Below, piece after piece: positions 26,648-36,564 of a DNA stretch of 64,000 nucleotides (its first letter is position 1; every line of letters starts with the position of its first letter). The DNA comes from Pseudomonas lutea. GTDB taxonomy: Bacteria; Pseudomonadota; Gammaproteobacteria; Pseudomonadales; Pseudomonadaceae. The DNA lies in contig NZ_JRMB01000002.1 in NCBI RefSeq assembly GCF_000759445.1, positions 682,001 to 746,000 on the forward strand. The letters run 5' to 3'. The position numbers were made by a program, and so were the translations under genes. The notes beneath the pieces were generated by a model. That model searched no databases. It saw nothing but the letters and a program-made list of their open reading frames with translations, and was not told the DNA's origin.

Positions 26648-27379
26648 TCAAGCCTCGACCTGTTCCAAAGCCGGCCATTTTTCAGCGTGAGCCAGCTGGA
26701 CCAAGGCTTGGCGGACTTGTGTCGGCGTATTACAGGGCTCGGCGAATGCCAGCCAGTACAAACTTTGACCGATGCGCAGGTGCATGCCCTCGCTGTCGAT
26801 GCCCACCAGGACAGCGGGCAGCGTGGCGGGCAACCCGGCCAGTTCGACGTAGTGGGCGATGGCTTTGGTGTGATCATCGTTCATGTGCTCGACCATGCCG
26901 ATCTCGGCAGGGCCAGCGAACGGATTGGACAGGGCAACATTGTCCAGCCAGTGGATGGCGCCAAACCCGCCAATGTAGCGATAGCGCACGGGCTTGAGCA
27001 CCCAGAAGTCGAAGTCGTGAGCGCTGTGGTAGCTCTCGGATTCCGGGAAATAGCGGTAGTAGCGCTGCGCCGCAGCCTCGATGCGAACCCCGTCGGTGAT
27101 TTTCTCGGCCTCGGCCATCAGCGTAACGCGCCCAACTGCCTGGACGTCCTCAGCGCCCCGCTCGCCCACCAGCAACGAACATTTAGCGTCGAGCTGCAGG
27201 TTGTGGGTGTGCTGCGCGATGCGGCTGATCAGGATCAGCGGCCGGCCTTCATCGTCCAGGCAGTAAGGCACCACTGAGCCAAACGGATAACCGGGCATCG
27301 ACTTGGAATGGGTCGACAGTACGCCCCGGTATTCCTTGAGCAGCAAGGCTCGTGCCTGCCGGTTGGCGCTGTTGCTCAT
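26648..27379 (-). CDS. HugZ-type split-barrel protein (pyridoxamine-5'-phosphate oxidase fold plus DUF2470)
   Basis: 243 residues. Residues ~10-160 form a flavin/haem-binding split-barrel domain (RGVLSTHSKSMPGYPFGSVV is the conserved opening, followed by SRIAQHTHNLQLDAKCSLLV). Residues ~165-243 are a DUF2470 domain with EHMNDDHTKAIAHYVELAG, the motif found in haem-degrading HugZ/HutZ proteins and in FMN-binding relatives. It may therefore bind haem or FMN in the cytoplasm; which one is not decidable here. ATG 27379 follows CAGGAGCCCAC. A separate transcription unit is likely. Confidence 0.85.
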   Translation of the reverse strand: MSNSANRQARALLLKEYRGVLSTHSKSMPGYPFGSVVPYCLDDEGRPLILISRIAQHTHNLQLDAKCSLLVGERGAEDVQAVGRVTLMAEAEKITDGVRIEAAAQRYYRYFPESESYHSAHDFDFWVLKPVRYRYIGGFGAIHWLDNVALSNPFAGPAEIGMVEHMNDDHTKAIAHYVELAGLPATLPAVLVGIDSEGMHLRIGQSLYWLAFAEPCNTPTQVRQALVQLAHAEKWPALEQVEA

Positions 27380-27534
27380 GTGGGCTCCTGAACGAATCTG
27401 TTTGAAATATCGACGAACGCAAAGCGCACAGCGCGCCAACCCGTCACACGATAATCGCTATCGCGCGAACGTGCCAGATTAAGGGAGAGTGACGATTTGC
27501 AGAGGAATTCGAGTAAAAGACGCTGCGAGCCGGC

Positions 27535-27558
27535 CCTGCAGATCACTCGATCTGCAGG
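27535..27558 (-). terminator. Palindromic hairpin downstream of the DUF481 gene
   Basis: CCTGCAGATC-ACTC-GATCTGCAGG, a perfect 10-bp stem starting 26 bp after the DUF481 stop on the minus strand. It lacks a T run, so it may be a rho-independent terminator with a weak tail or an RNA-stabilising hairpin. Confidence 0.5.
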
Positions 27559-27583
27559 CGCCTGATTGCCCGGCAGAAAAAAC

Positions 27584-28591
27584 TTACCAGGCCACACCGA
27601 AACCAGCGGTGTAACGGGTCTTGTCGAGGTCCCCGTTATCCGAACCGCTGATGATGTCTTTCTCGGCCTTGAGGTTAAGCGACGCCCACTCGGTCACCTT
27701 GTAACGCAGACCCACTTCTGTCTCGAGGCTGTAATCGGCCACGCCACTGATGGGTTTGCCCACCTCACCGTTGGTGAAGAACTCCACCTTCTTGCCGATC
27801 AAGTAGCGGTTGTAATCCCACGTGCCGGACACGGAATAGAAGTTGTCTTTTTCGCCGTTGGAATATTCGAAATCGGTGCGGTTAAGCAGCGCGCCGACTT
27901 TGAATGCGCCCAACTCGTCGTCCCAGAACTGATAACCAGGACCGGTACCGACCGTGCGCTGACGCGCGAGGTCTTCAATGGTGTCGCGCTTGTAGGTGAT
28001 GCGACCGTCCCAGAACCATTTTTCTGTCAGGAACCGGTCGACCGAGTATTCGGCGTCCCAGTTGTTGGTGGTGGTCAGGCTGTCCTGCGACTCGCGGTTG
28101 TATTCGCCCTTGGCGTTATGGCGCCATTGGCCATGGGTCGCGGAGGTCTTGAAGGCGATGTTGTAATCGTCGGTGTCGTTCTCGGCGCGCTGGAAGTCCA
28201 GCGCGGCATCGATGTTGCCCTTCCAGACCAGATCGGTCACCACCGGCTTGGGCTTCATGATCTGCTGGATGCTCGCCAATTCGACTGTCTTCGGCGCATC
28301 GCCGTTGGCCAGTGTAACTTTGCCGTCTTCGGCTGGCTGCAGCGACTTGGAAATCTCGCCAGTGGTAGCGTCCTGCTTGACCAGAAGGTGCTGGTCACTT
28401 TCCAGCGTCTTGATTTCCTTCCAGTCCAACGGAACGTCGCCCGCATATTTGGTATTGAGCAACAGCTTGCCGCCGTCGAAGACCTTGATAGTCCCCGTCA
28501 TCTTGTCACCGTTTTTCAACCAGACGGTGTCAGCGAGCAATGGGGTTGAAGCACTGGCAATAGCAACGCACAACAGGGTTCTGGACAACAT
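27584..28591 (-). CDS. DUF481 (YdiY-like) outer-membrane beta-barrel protein
   Basis: 335 residues from the ATG at 28591, which places a classic signal peptide (LSRTLLCVAIASASTPLLA, cleavage before DTVWL). The N-terminal ~60 mature residues (KNGDKMTGTIKVFDGGKLLLNTKYAGD) resemble the SM-like/DUF5666-type subdomain of DUF481 proteins. The remaining ~200 residues alternate aromatic and charged strands and end in AGFGVAW with a terminal aromatic residue, typical of Omp85-inserted barrels. Function unknown; some homologues respond to salt. Two upstream ATG codons in frame (28630, 28645) would add a basic N-terminus and cannot be excluded. Confidence 0.82.
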   Translation of the reverse strand: MLSRTLLCVAIASASTPLLADTVWLKNGDKMTGTIKVFDGGKLLLNTKYAGDVPLDWKEIKTLESDQHLLVKQDATTGEISKSLQPAEDGKVTLANGDAPKTVELASIQQIMKPKPVVTDLVWKGNIDAALDFQRAENDTDDYNIAFKTSATHGQWRHNAKGEYNRESQDSLTTTNNWDAEYSVDRFLTEKWFWDGRITYKRDTIEDLARQRTVGTGPGYQFWDDELGAFKVGALLNRTDFEYSNGEKDNFYSVSGTWDYNRYLIGKKVEFFTNGEVGKPISGVADYSLETEVGLRYKVTEWASLNLKAEKDIISGSDNGDLDKTRYTAGFGVAW

Positions 28592-28751
28592 AAGCAACGA
28601 CAAGGCTCTGGTTCGGGGAAAATCGGGCATTATCCGGATGGACAACGTCTAGGCAATCGGCGGACCGCCGACACAGGTATCACTGACAGTAGGAAATTTC
28701 CCAAGTTCCTTATCGAAAATTCCCGTTCATCCTTTATACAGGAACGAATGC

Positions 28752-29120
28752 TTGATCGAACAATCACCGCCGGACACCGATCCTGCAGGCCTTACTCCAG
28801 CAGAGGCGCGGCGCACGGCGCTCTACCTCACCTTGCATCAAGTGCCGGAAGGCAAAGTGATCAGTTATGGACAGCTGGCCGAGTTGGCCGGTTTGGGACG
28901 AGCGGCGCGCTACGTGGGCAGAACGTTGAGTCAGTTGCCCCAAGGCAGCAGCCTGCCGTGGCATCGGGTGCTGGGCGCGGGCGGGCGCATCAGCCTGGCG
29001 CCCGGAACGCCGTCTGGCGAGGAGCAACGCGCGCGTTTACGAACCGAAGGCGTGACCATCCGTAACAATCGTGTGGATATGGTGCGCCATGGCTGGCGCC
29101 CGATGGAGCACAACGGTTAG
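28752..29120 (+). CDS. Alkyltransferase-like protein (ATL, MGMT family)
   Basis: 122 residues. The fold is that of the DNA-binding C-terminal domain of O6-alkylguanine-DNA alkyltransferases, with HTH region GKVISYGQLAELAGLGRAARYVGR. At the active site the usual PCHRV reads PWHRV: Trp70 replaces the acceptor Cys. That is the hallmark of ATL proteins, which bind O6-alkylguanine without repairing it and flag it for nucleotide excision repair. The TTG start at 28752 is inferred from AGGAACG 8 bp upstream; an ATG 4 bp earlier is out of frame. Gap of 42 bp to ampG on the same strand. Confidence 0.9.
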   Translation: MIEQSPPDTDPAGLTPAEARRTALYLTLHQVPEGKVISYGQLAELAGLGRAARYVGRTLSQLPQGSSLPWHRVLGAGGRISLAPGTPSGEEQRARLRTEGVTIRNNRVDMVRHGWRPMEHNG

Positions 29121-29162
29121 AGTGCGCGCTTTGTTTACGTAACCTGAGGCAGATTCCAGCCC

Positions 29163-30728
29163 ATGCCCCGCAAAACCTGGCGCGCCGCGCTCGCCGCATA
29201 TGCCAGCCCCTCTACACTTGTGCTCCTTTTGCTCGGCTTCGCCGCGGGCATGCCCTACATGTTGGTGTTTTCCACGCTCTCGGTCTGGCTGCGTGAAGCC
29301 GGCGTTGCCCGGGAAACCATCGGCTACGCCAGCCTGATCGGCCTGGCCTACGCCTTCAAGTGGGTCTGGTCGCCGCTGCTTGACCAATGGAGCCTGCCTT
29401 TGCTGGGCCGGCTGGGCCGACGCCGCTCATGGCTGGTGCTCTCTCAGTCGCTGGTGACGCTGGGCCTGATCGGCATGGGCTTCTGTGATCCACAGCAGCA
29501 TCTGTCCTGGCTGATCGCGATCGCCGTGCTGGTAGCATTTTCCTCCGCGACCCAAGACATCGCCATCGACGCCTACCGGCTCGAAATCGCCAGCGACAGC
29601 CAGCAGGCCACTCTCGCTGCCAGTTACATGGCCGGCTACCGTGTGGCCGCCCTGCTGGCCACCGCCGGCGCGTTGTATTTTGCCGAAGGCTTTGGCTCCA
29701 CCGGTTTTGCCTACAAGCACTCGGCGTGGGCAGGTACATACGTCCTGTTCGGCCTGCTCATGGTTCCGGCGCTGATCACCAGTCTGATCATGCGCGAACC
29801 TGCTGTGCCCATGCGTACGCAGTTGTCAGCGGCCCGCTACGGCTTTGCTCACCAGTTGGCGTCGGTGTTCGTGCTGATCATTCTGTTGGTGTCGGTACCG
29901 GCGATGTTCACCCAGCTGTACAACACCGACTTCGCCAGCGTGCTGTTTCAGGGCACGACCTGGAAAGACCTGCTGATGGAGGACCGCGCCTTTCTGCGCG
30001 CGATCCTCTACACCCTGCTGACCGTGGCCTGCCTGTCGTCCATGGGCCGTCGCGGGCTCGCGCCCGTGCTGACGCCGATTAACGATTTCATTCTGCGTTA
30101 TCGCTGGCAGGCTTTCCTGTTGCTGGGGCTGATCGCCACGTATCGCATGTCCGACACGGTCATGGGCGTGATGGCGAACGTGTTCTACATCGACCAGGGC
30201 TTCACGAAGGATCAGATCGCCAGCGTCAGCAAGATTTTCGGCCTGGTGATGACCTTGGGCGGCGCGGCGTTCGGCGGGCTGGCAATCGTGCGTTTCGGGA
30301 TACTGCCAATCCTGTTCATTGGCGGTATCACTTCGGCAGCGACCAATCTGCTGTTCCTGATGCTGGCCGACATGGGCCCGAACCTGAAAATGCTCATCGT
30401 CACGATCTCGCTGGACAACTTCAGCTCGGGCCTGGCGACATCAGCGTTCGTGGCTTACCTGTCGAGCCTGACCAACCTCAAGTTCTCCGCCACTCAATAC
30501 GCGCTGCTCAGTTCGATCATGTTGCTGCTGCCCCGCCTGATCGGCGGCTATTCCGGGGTCATGGTGGAAAAGCTGGGTTATCACAACTTCTTCCTGGCAA
30601 CCGCTCTGATGGGCGTTCCAACGCTGTTCATGATCGCCCTGCACTGGGCCCAGGAAGCGCGCCGGGAAGCACGCGAAGAAGCGGCAGAAGGCGAAGAGCC
30701 CGCGAAGCCTGTGGATTCAGTTCTATAA
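29163..30728 (+). CDS. ampG: AmpG-type muropeptide permease (MFS)
   Basis: 521-residue MFS transporter with around 12-14 membrane segments, starting LVLLLLGFAAGMPYMLVFS and LREAGVARETIGYASLIGLAYAFKWVWSPLLDQW, the conserved AmpG substrate-binding region. It imports GlcNAc-anhydroMurNAc peptides for cell-wall recycling, which also feeds AmpC beta-lactamase induction. The C-terminus is hydrophilic and acidic (EAREEAAEGEEP). Conserved cytoplasmic loop between helices 2 and 3 (GRLGRRRSW) is present. ATG 29163. It lies downstream of the ATL gene and ends before a REP doublet. Confidence 0.9.
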   Translation: MPRKTWRAALAAYASPSTLVLLLLGFAAGMPYMLVFSTLSVWLREAGVARETIGYASLIGLAYAFKWVWSPLLDQWSLPLLGRLGRRRSWLVLSQSLVTLGLIGMGFCDPQQHLSWLIAIAVLVAFSSATQDIAIDAYRLEIASDSQQATLAASYMAGYRVAALLATAGALYFAEGFGSTGFAYKHSAWAGTYVLFGLLMVPALITSLIMREPAVPMRTQLSAARYGFAHQLASVFVLIILLVSVPAMFTQLYNTDFASVLFQGTTWKDLLMEDRAFLRAILYTLLTVACLSSMGRRGLAPVLTPINDFILRYRWQAFLLLGLIATYRMSDTVMGVMANVFYIDQGFTKDQIASVSKIFGLVMTLGGAAFGGLAIVRFGILPILFIGGITSAATNLLFLMLADMGPNLKMLIVTISLDNFSSGLATSAFVAYLSSLTNLKFSATQYALLSSIMLLLPRLIGGYSGVMVEKLGYHNFFLATALMGVPTLFMIALHWAQEARREAREEAAEGEEPAKPVDSVL

Positions 30729-30753
30729 GACGGTCGTCGGCTAACCCAGGTCC

Positions 30754-30841
30754 GTAGGAGCCGGCTTGCTGGCGAACCGGTTTTATCCGCCACAATTGCC
30801 GGCACCTGACCCACTGCTTTCGCCAGCAAGCCGGCTCCTAC
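30754..30841. repeat. REP doublet after ampG
   Basis: Inverted REP cores at 30754-30775 (+) and 30820-30841 (-), separated by 44 bp. A degenerate third copy (TTCGCTGCAAGCCGGTCTTAC) follows at about 30878-30898. It lies in the 288-bp gap between two convergent genes. Confidence 0.93.
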
Positions 30842-30964
30842 AAAGTGAATTACGCCCCGATATTCGCTCGCGACGTTCGCTGCAAGCCGGTCTTACAGAA
30901 CGAGATGCCAATCCAATAGCCGGATCGCCATTCACGCTTGCGCAAACTGCCGCCCCTCATCAAC

Positions 30965-30999
30965 AAAAAGCCCCGAACTCTCGAAAGTCGGGGCTTTTT
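30965..30999 (-). terminator. Terminator after the MscS gene (bidirectional)
   Basis: AAAAAGCCCCGA and TCGGGGCTTTTT flank an 11-base loop; perfect 12-bp complementarity with A and T runs. It serves the minus-strand mscS gene, 18 bp away, and probably also ampG from the other side. Confidence 0.9.
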
Positions 31000-31016
31000 G
31001 GTTTCTACGATCAGCG

Positions 31017-31871
31017 TTACGCCTTCGCGGGCTGCTCTTCCTGCACCACGCGAATTACCCGTTGCGGGAACGGGATGTCGATGTTGGCGGCGCGCAAGCG
31101 GTCGCGGATTTCCGCGTTGAAGCGGTTCGAGACATCACCGAAGTCGCCGGTCTTGGTCCATACGCGCAGCGACACCGTGATCGAGCTGTCGCCCAACGCC
31201 GCCACCACCGCTTGCGGCGCAGGGTCCTGCAGGACACGCGGATCATCCGCCATGTCCATCAGCACCTGCAGCGCTTGCTTGAGATCGGCTTCGTAATCGA
31301 TGCCTACATCAAAGGTGATTTTGCGCGTCGGCTGACGGTTGGTGTTGGTGATGATGCCGTTGGACAGATTGCCGTTGGGCAGGATGACGGTCTTGTTGTC
31401 CCCTGTACGCAGCACGGTATGGAAAATCTGGATGCTGTCGACGGTGCCCGAAACGCCTTGCGCCTCGATCCAGTCGCCGATGCGAAACGGACGGAACAGC
31501 AGAATCAAAACCCCGCCAGCGAAGTTCGCCAGACTGCCCTGCAACGCCAGACCGATGGCCAGACCTGCCGCACCAATGGCGGCCACAAACGAGGTGGTCT
31601 CAACCCCTATCATCGAAGCGACGCTGACGATCAGCAGAATCTTCAGGATAATATTGGCGATGCTGCTGATGAAGCCTTGCAGCGCAAGGTCGACATGACG
31701 CAGCGCCAGCAGCGCGCCCACTCGGGAGGTCAGCCTGTTGATCAGCCACCAACCCACCACCAACACAATCAGTGCCAGCAGCACCTTGCTGCCGTATTGC
31801 ATGACCATCGGGATCCAGGCCTGAGACGCCTTCACCAGATGGTCCACTTGGCTGTTCAAATCCAAGTCCAT
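31017..31871 (-). CDS. mscS: Small-conductance mechanosensitive channel (MscS)
   Basis: 284-residue MscS-type channel. Three membrane helices occur near 28-48, 65-90 and 92-125. The pore-lining TM3 with small-residue packing is GAAGLAIGLALQGSLANFAGG, and the beta domain follows as FRPFRIGDWIEAQGVSGTV. The C-terminal alpha/beta vestibule is complete. The channel opens under membrane tension to release solutes in hypo-osmotic shock. ATG 31871 follows GAGGAGAAATTG; a TTG one codon upstream is a less likely start. Presumably a single-gene unit. Confidence 0.92.
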   Translation of the reverse strand: MDLDLNSQVDHLVKASQAWIPMVMQYGSKVLLALIVLVVGWWLINRLTSRVGALLALRHVDLALQGFISSIANIILKILLIVSVASMIGVETTSFVAAIGAAGLAIGLALQGSLANFAGGVLILLFRPFRIGDWIEAQGVSGTVDSIQIFHTVLRTGDNKTVILPNGNLSNGIITNTNRQPTRKITFDVGIDYEADLKQALQVLMDMADDPRVLQDPAPQAVVAALGDSSITVSLRVWTKTGDFGDVSNRFNAEIRDRLRAANIDIPFPQRVIRVVQEEQPAKA

Positions 31872-32011
31872 CAATTTCTCCTCGGGGTCGCGACGTGGAA
31901 TGCTGAACTGACGGCGCCGGGCCGGCCCGTCATTTCAGCCTGACCTGCATTCCGACGCGCAGGAGCCTCGCGGGTTCCTGCGCAATCTGAATTGCCGGCC
32001 AAAGCGCAGGA

Positions 32012-32497
32012 TCAATCGCGGAAGTTGTTGAACTGCAGCGGCATGCCGAACTCATGACCACGCAGGGCGGCAATGGCCTCTTGCAGGTCATCACGCTTCT
32101 TGCCGGTGACGCGCACTTGCTCACCCTGGATGGCGGCCTGCACCTTGAGTTTGGCTTCTTTGATGTGGGCGACAATCTTCTTGGCCAACTCTTTGTCGAT
32201 GCCTTCCTTGAGCGTGGCTTCCTGCTTCATCACCTTGCCGGAGGCATAGGGGTCCTTGAGTTCCAGGCACTGCACATCGATCTTGCGCTTGACCAGAGCC
32301 AGCTTGAGGATCTCGATCATGGCTTCGAGCTGAAACCCTTCCTCGGCAGTCATCTTGATCAGCAGGTCTTTTTCCGTGAACTCGAAGCTGCCTTTGCCTT
32401 TGAGGTCGTAGCGGCGGTCCAGCTCCTTGATCGCGTTGTCGACGGCATTCGTGACTTCGTGTTTATCCAGTTCGGACACTACGTCGAACGAGGGCAT
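32012..32497 (-). CDS. yajQ: YajQ family nucleotide/c-di-GMP-binding protein
   Basis: 161 residues, the usual length. Opening [21 protein letters not shown] is the YajQ signature, and two ferredoxin-like alpha/beta units follow with [28 protein letters not shown] at the end. YajQ binds nucleotides/RNA, and a Xanthomonas member is a c-di-GMP receptor acting with a LysR regulator. No signal peptide. ATG 32497. Divergent from panE across a 181-bp gap. The start, lacking a good ribosome site, is supported by family conservation. Confidence 0.95.
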   Translation of the reverse strand: MPSFDVVSELDKHEVTNAVDNAIKELDRRYDLKGKGSFEFTEKDLLIKMTAEEGFQLEAMIEILKLALVKRKIDVQCLELKDPYASGKVMKQEATLKEGIDKELAKKIVAHIKEAKLKVQAAIQGEQVRVTGKKRDDLQEAIAALRGHEFGMPLQFNNFRD

Positions 32498-32606
32498 TTA
32501 GATTCTCCAATTGATGCGGCGCGGCTCGACATGTGAATGGAGCACGCCTGACTTGACGGTATGAAAGCCCGGTCATTATAACGAGACTTTTCCCACGTTC
32601 ATGTGA

Positions 32607-33590
<984 letters not shown>

Positions 33591-33653
33591 CGGGTTTGCT
33601 CGCGGGCTGAACAGCGCTAACCTGCCCTCTCCTCATTTCGGTGACACTGCCCC

Positions 33654-35702
33654 ATGCCATTGCGCCAGCGCCTCGAAAATCTGCCCGTGGGTCAAAAGCT
33701 GCTCGCCGCCCTGTTGGTGTTGCTCACCACCGTACTGGTGGTGGCCAACCTGACCTTCATCAGCGCCGCCTATTACATCTCCCAGGAAGCCATGGCCCCG
33801 CAGGCCTTGCAGACCATCGGCCGGCTGATCAGCAACCCCGGCCTGTCGGAGCAGGCGCTGACATCGACGGCGAACGCGCAAAACCTGCTCAAGGAGCTGA
33901 AAAATTACGGCCCCTTGCGGGCGGCAGCCTTGTACGACGCCAGCGGTACGCGGCTGGCGCAGATGCAGCAGGGCGACAAACTGCACATGCCCGAGCACTA
34001 CCGTGACCTGGAAAGCTGGCGCGTTACCGAGTTTCGCAACACCCAGGTCATCCCGGTTCCGAAAGCCGGGCAGGCCTCGGGGCATTTGCTGCTGGTCGCC
34101 AGCAGTGAGCTGCCGACGGCGTTCTACACCGGCACGCTGACCGCCAGCCTGGGCATTCTGATTTTCAGCGTGCTGCTTTGGGCGGGGGTGGCCCGGCAGA
34201 TCCGTCGTTTCATCACCGAACCGATTTATCAGTTGGAAGACCTTTCGCGTCAGGTCACCCGCGAGGAGAACTACGCGCTCAGGGCAAGCCCCGGCAATCA
34301 GGACGAAATCGGATCGCTGGCCGAGGCATTCAACACCATGCTGTCGCGCATGCAGGCGCGCGAACAGCAGCTCAAACGCGCGCGTGACGAATCCCAGGAA
34401 GCCTACGATCAAGCACAAGGGCTGGCTGAGGAAACCCGACACACCAACCGCAAGCTGGAGCTGGAAGTGCAGGTGCGCAGCAAGATCGAGAAAAAGCTCA
34501 CCGGCTTCCAGAACTACCTCAACAGCATCATCGATTCGATGCCTTCGGCGTTGATCGCCCTCGACGAGCAGCTGTACGTTACCCAGTGGAATCAGGAGGC
34601 CGGAGCGCTTTCGGGAACGCCGCTGGATGAAGCGCTGAACCAACCCATTTATTCGGCATTCCCGCCGATGCGTGCTTTTTTGCCGCAGATCAAACAGACC
34701 GTCGAACGTCACACCGTGACCAAGATCGAGCGCGTAACGTGGGTCAAGGGCGAAGAGTCGCGTCACTACGCCCTGACCTTCTACCCGCTAACCGGCGACG
34801 CTGGCCGGGGCGCGGTGATCCGCATCGACGACATCACCCAGCGCCTGTCGCTGGAGGAAATGATGGTTCAGTCAGAAAAAATGCTCTCGGTGGGCGGACT
34901 GGCTGCTGGCATGGCCCATGAGATCAATAACCCTCTCGGGGCGATCATGCACAACGTGCAGAACATCCGCCGTAGGCTATCGCCGGATTTGCCAAAGAAT
35001 CTGGAGCAGGCCGAGCAGGAAGGCATTGAGCTGGCTGCCGTGAATCAATACCTGATCGCTCGGGAAGTGCCGCAGCTGCTCGATGGCATTCAGTCAGCCG
35101 GCGCGCGGGCCGCAAAGATCGTCAGCCACATGCTCAGTTTCAGCCGACGCAGCAATCGCCAGCTGACCCCATGTGATTTGCCGGCGCTGATCGATCAGGC
35201 GGTGGAGATTGCCAGCAACGATTTCGACTTGACCATCGGCTTTGATTTCAAAGGCCAGAACATTATTCGCCAGTTTGATCCTCAGCTCGGCCCGGTACCT
35301 GCGACGGCCAACGAACTGGAGCAAGTGCTGCTCAACCTGCTGAAGAATGCCGCTCAGGCGATTCATCAGCGTGAGGACGACCGCGAGCCGGGGCGCATCA
35401 TTCTGCGCACGCGCCTGAACCCGCCATGGGCGGAAATTCAGGTCGAGGACAACGGCATCGGCATGCCGGAAAGTGTGCGCAAGCGAACCTTCGAGCCGTT
35501 TTTCACCACCAAGGAAATCGGACAGGGCACGGGGCTGGGCCTTTCCGTGTCGTACTTCATCATCACCAACAACCACAAGGGGCAAATGGAGGTGCACTCC
35601 ACCCCCGGCCAGGGCACCTGCTTCACCTTGCGCCTGCCCCTGGTGGACAATTCAGTAGATATGCCTGCACCACAGGTCATTGGTCAAAACGACCGGGAGT
35701 AG
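33654..35702 (+). CDS. Membrane-bound sensor histidine kinase
   Basis: 682 residues. TM1 (17-42), a ~120-residue periplasmic domain, TM2 (about 162-182), HAMP (about 185-240 with QREEQ-like coiled segment AREQQLKRARDESQ), then a PAS domain (about 280-390, FQNYLNSIIDSMPSALIALD). The histidine-phosphotransfer region has AAGMAHEINNPLGAIMHN and is followed by a HATPase_c domain (NELEQVLLNLLKNAAQAIH, VEDNGIGMPE, GQGTGLGLSVSYFI). The EINNPL box and HATPase fit the NtrB-like group. Target and signal are unknown, and no response regulator gene is adjacent. Cotranscription with the cobalamin adenosyltransferase gene is likely (4-bp gap). Confidence 0.9.
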   Translation: MPLRQRLENLPVGQKLLAALLVLLTTVLVVANLTFISAAYYISQEAMAPQALQTIGRLISNPGLSEQALTSTANAQNLLKELKNYGPLRAAALYDASGTRLAQMQQGDKLHMPEHYRDLESWRVTEFRNTQVIPVPKAGQASGHLLLVASSELPTAFYTGTLTASLGILIFSVLLWAGVARQIRRFITEPIYQLEDLSRQVTREENYALRASPGNQDEIGSLAEAFNTMLSRMQAREQQLKRARDESQEAYDQAQGLAEETRHTNRKLELEVQVRSKIEKKLTGFQNYLNSIIDSMPSALIALDEQLYVTQWNQEAGALSGTPLDEALNQPIYSAFPPMRAFLPQIKQTVERHTVTKIERVTWVKGEESRHYALTFYPLTGDAGRGAVIRIDDITQRLSLEEMMVQSEKMLSVGGLAAGMAHEINNPLGAIMHNVQNIRRRLSPDLPKNLEQAEQEGIELAAVNQYLIAREVPQLLDGIQSAGARAAKIVSHMLSFSRRSNRQLTPCDLPALIDQAVEIASNDFDLTIGFDFKGQNIIRQFDPQLGPVPATANELEQVLLNLLKNAAQAIHQREDDREPGRIILRTRLNPPWAEIQVEDNGIGMPESVRKRTFEPFFTTKEIGQGTGLGLSVSYFIITNNHKGQMEVHSTPGQGTCFTLRLPLVDNSVDMPAPQVIGQNDRE

Positions 35703-35706
35703 CGCC

Positions 35707-36285
35707 ATGGGATTTCGCTTGTCAAAAATCTACACACGCACGGGTGACACCGGTGAAACAGGTCTCGGCGACGGCCGTCGTGTGCCGAAGGATCATCCGC
35801 GGGTCGAAGCGATCGGCGAGGTCGACACGCTCAACAGCCACGTCGGCGTGCTGCTGGCGGGACTGACTGCCGGCGTCGCGAGCCGCCCCGCACTGCAGGA
35901 GGTCATCGATGTGCTGGTCCCGTGCCAGCATCGGCTGTTTGACTTGGGCGGTGAGTTGGCGATGCCGGAGTATCAGGCGCTGAACTCGGCGGAGGTCGAG
36001 CGACTGGAAGCGGCGATTGATCACTGGAACGAGGAGCTGGGGCCGCTGGAAAACTTCATCTTGCCGGGCGGTTCGGCATTGATTGCCCAAGCCCACGTTT
36101 GCCGAAGCCTGGCGCGTACGGCAGAGCGTCGCTGCCAGCACTTGAACGCCGTCGAGCCACTGTCCGGGGTTGGGCTGGCGTACATCAATCGGCTGTCGGA
36201 TCTGTTATTCGTGGCGGCGCGAATCATTGCCCGTCGCGAGGGTGTGGCGGAGATTTTGTGGGAGCCCGCGAAGAAGCCGCAGTGA
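35707..36285 (+). CDS. Cob(I)alamin adenosyltransferase, PduO type
   Basis: 192 residues. The conserved ATP-binding N-terminus (IYTRTGDTGETGLGDGRRV), the active-site region EAIGEVDTLNS, and RSLARTAERRCQHL with a following YINRLSDLLFVAARI are all intact. The enzyme adenosylates cob(I)alamin in B12 salvage; it is cytoplasmic. The ATG at 35707, four bases after the histidine-kinase stop and preceded by GGGAGT, is chosen over the earlier in-frame ATG at 35680 that lies within the kinase gene. The kinase and transferase may be translationally coupled. Confidence 0.92.
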   Translation: MGFRLSKIYTRTGDTGETGLGDGRRVPKDHPRVEAIGEVDTLNSHVGVLLAGLTAGVASRPALQEVIDVLVPCQHRLFDLGGELAMPEYQALNSAEVERLEAAIDHWNEELGPLENFILPGGSALIAQAHVCRSLARTAERRCQHLNAVEPLSGVGLAYINRLSDLLFVAARIIARREGVAEILWEPAKKPQ

Positions 36286-36383
36286 TGTTGCAGGCCGGCG
36301 CGAGGATCAACTGCTGAAGATCAACACGGCCCTGAATTGTCACCTCGCGGTCGCCACCCGATAATCGGATGGTCACTCACTCT

Positions 36384-36483
36384 GTAGGAGCCGGCTTGCT
36401 GCGGGCCGCGGTCGGGCGAACCCGTCACATCGGCACCGCTGTTGTGACTGAGCGAATGCGTTCGCCAGCAAGCCGGCTCCTAC
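36384..36483. repeat. REP doublet with a divergent left copy
   Basis: A truncated left copy (GTAGGAGCCGGCTTGCTG at 36384-36401, then diverging to CGGGCC) faces an intact inverted copy at 36462-36483. It occupies the 279-bp gap between the convergent cobalamin-transferase and Nudix genes; a further weak REP-like fragment (CTAGCAAGCATGCCGGTTC) is at about 36528-36546. Confidence 0.85.
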
Positions 36484-36564
36484 AGGGAATTGCGTACATC
36501 AGCCGACCCGGCTGCAACTCGGCAGCGCTAGCAAGCATGCCGGTTCGAGACTTCACCGGCGCGT

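Noticed and set aside
31872..32011. GC-rich palindromic sequence GGGCCGGCCCG as a yajQ terminator
   Set aside because: Short self-complementary run without a stable loop or T tract on the yajQ strand.
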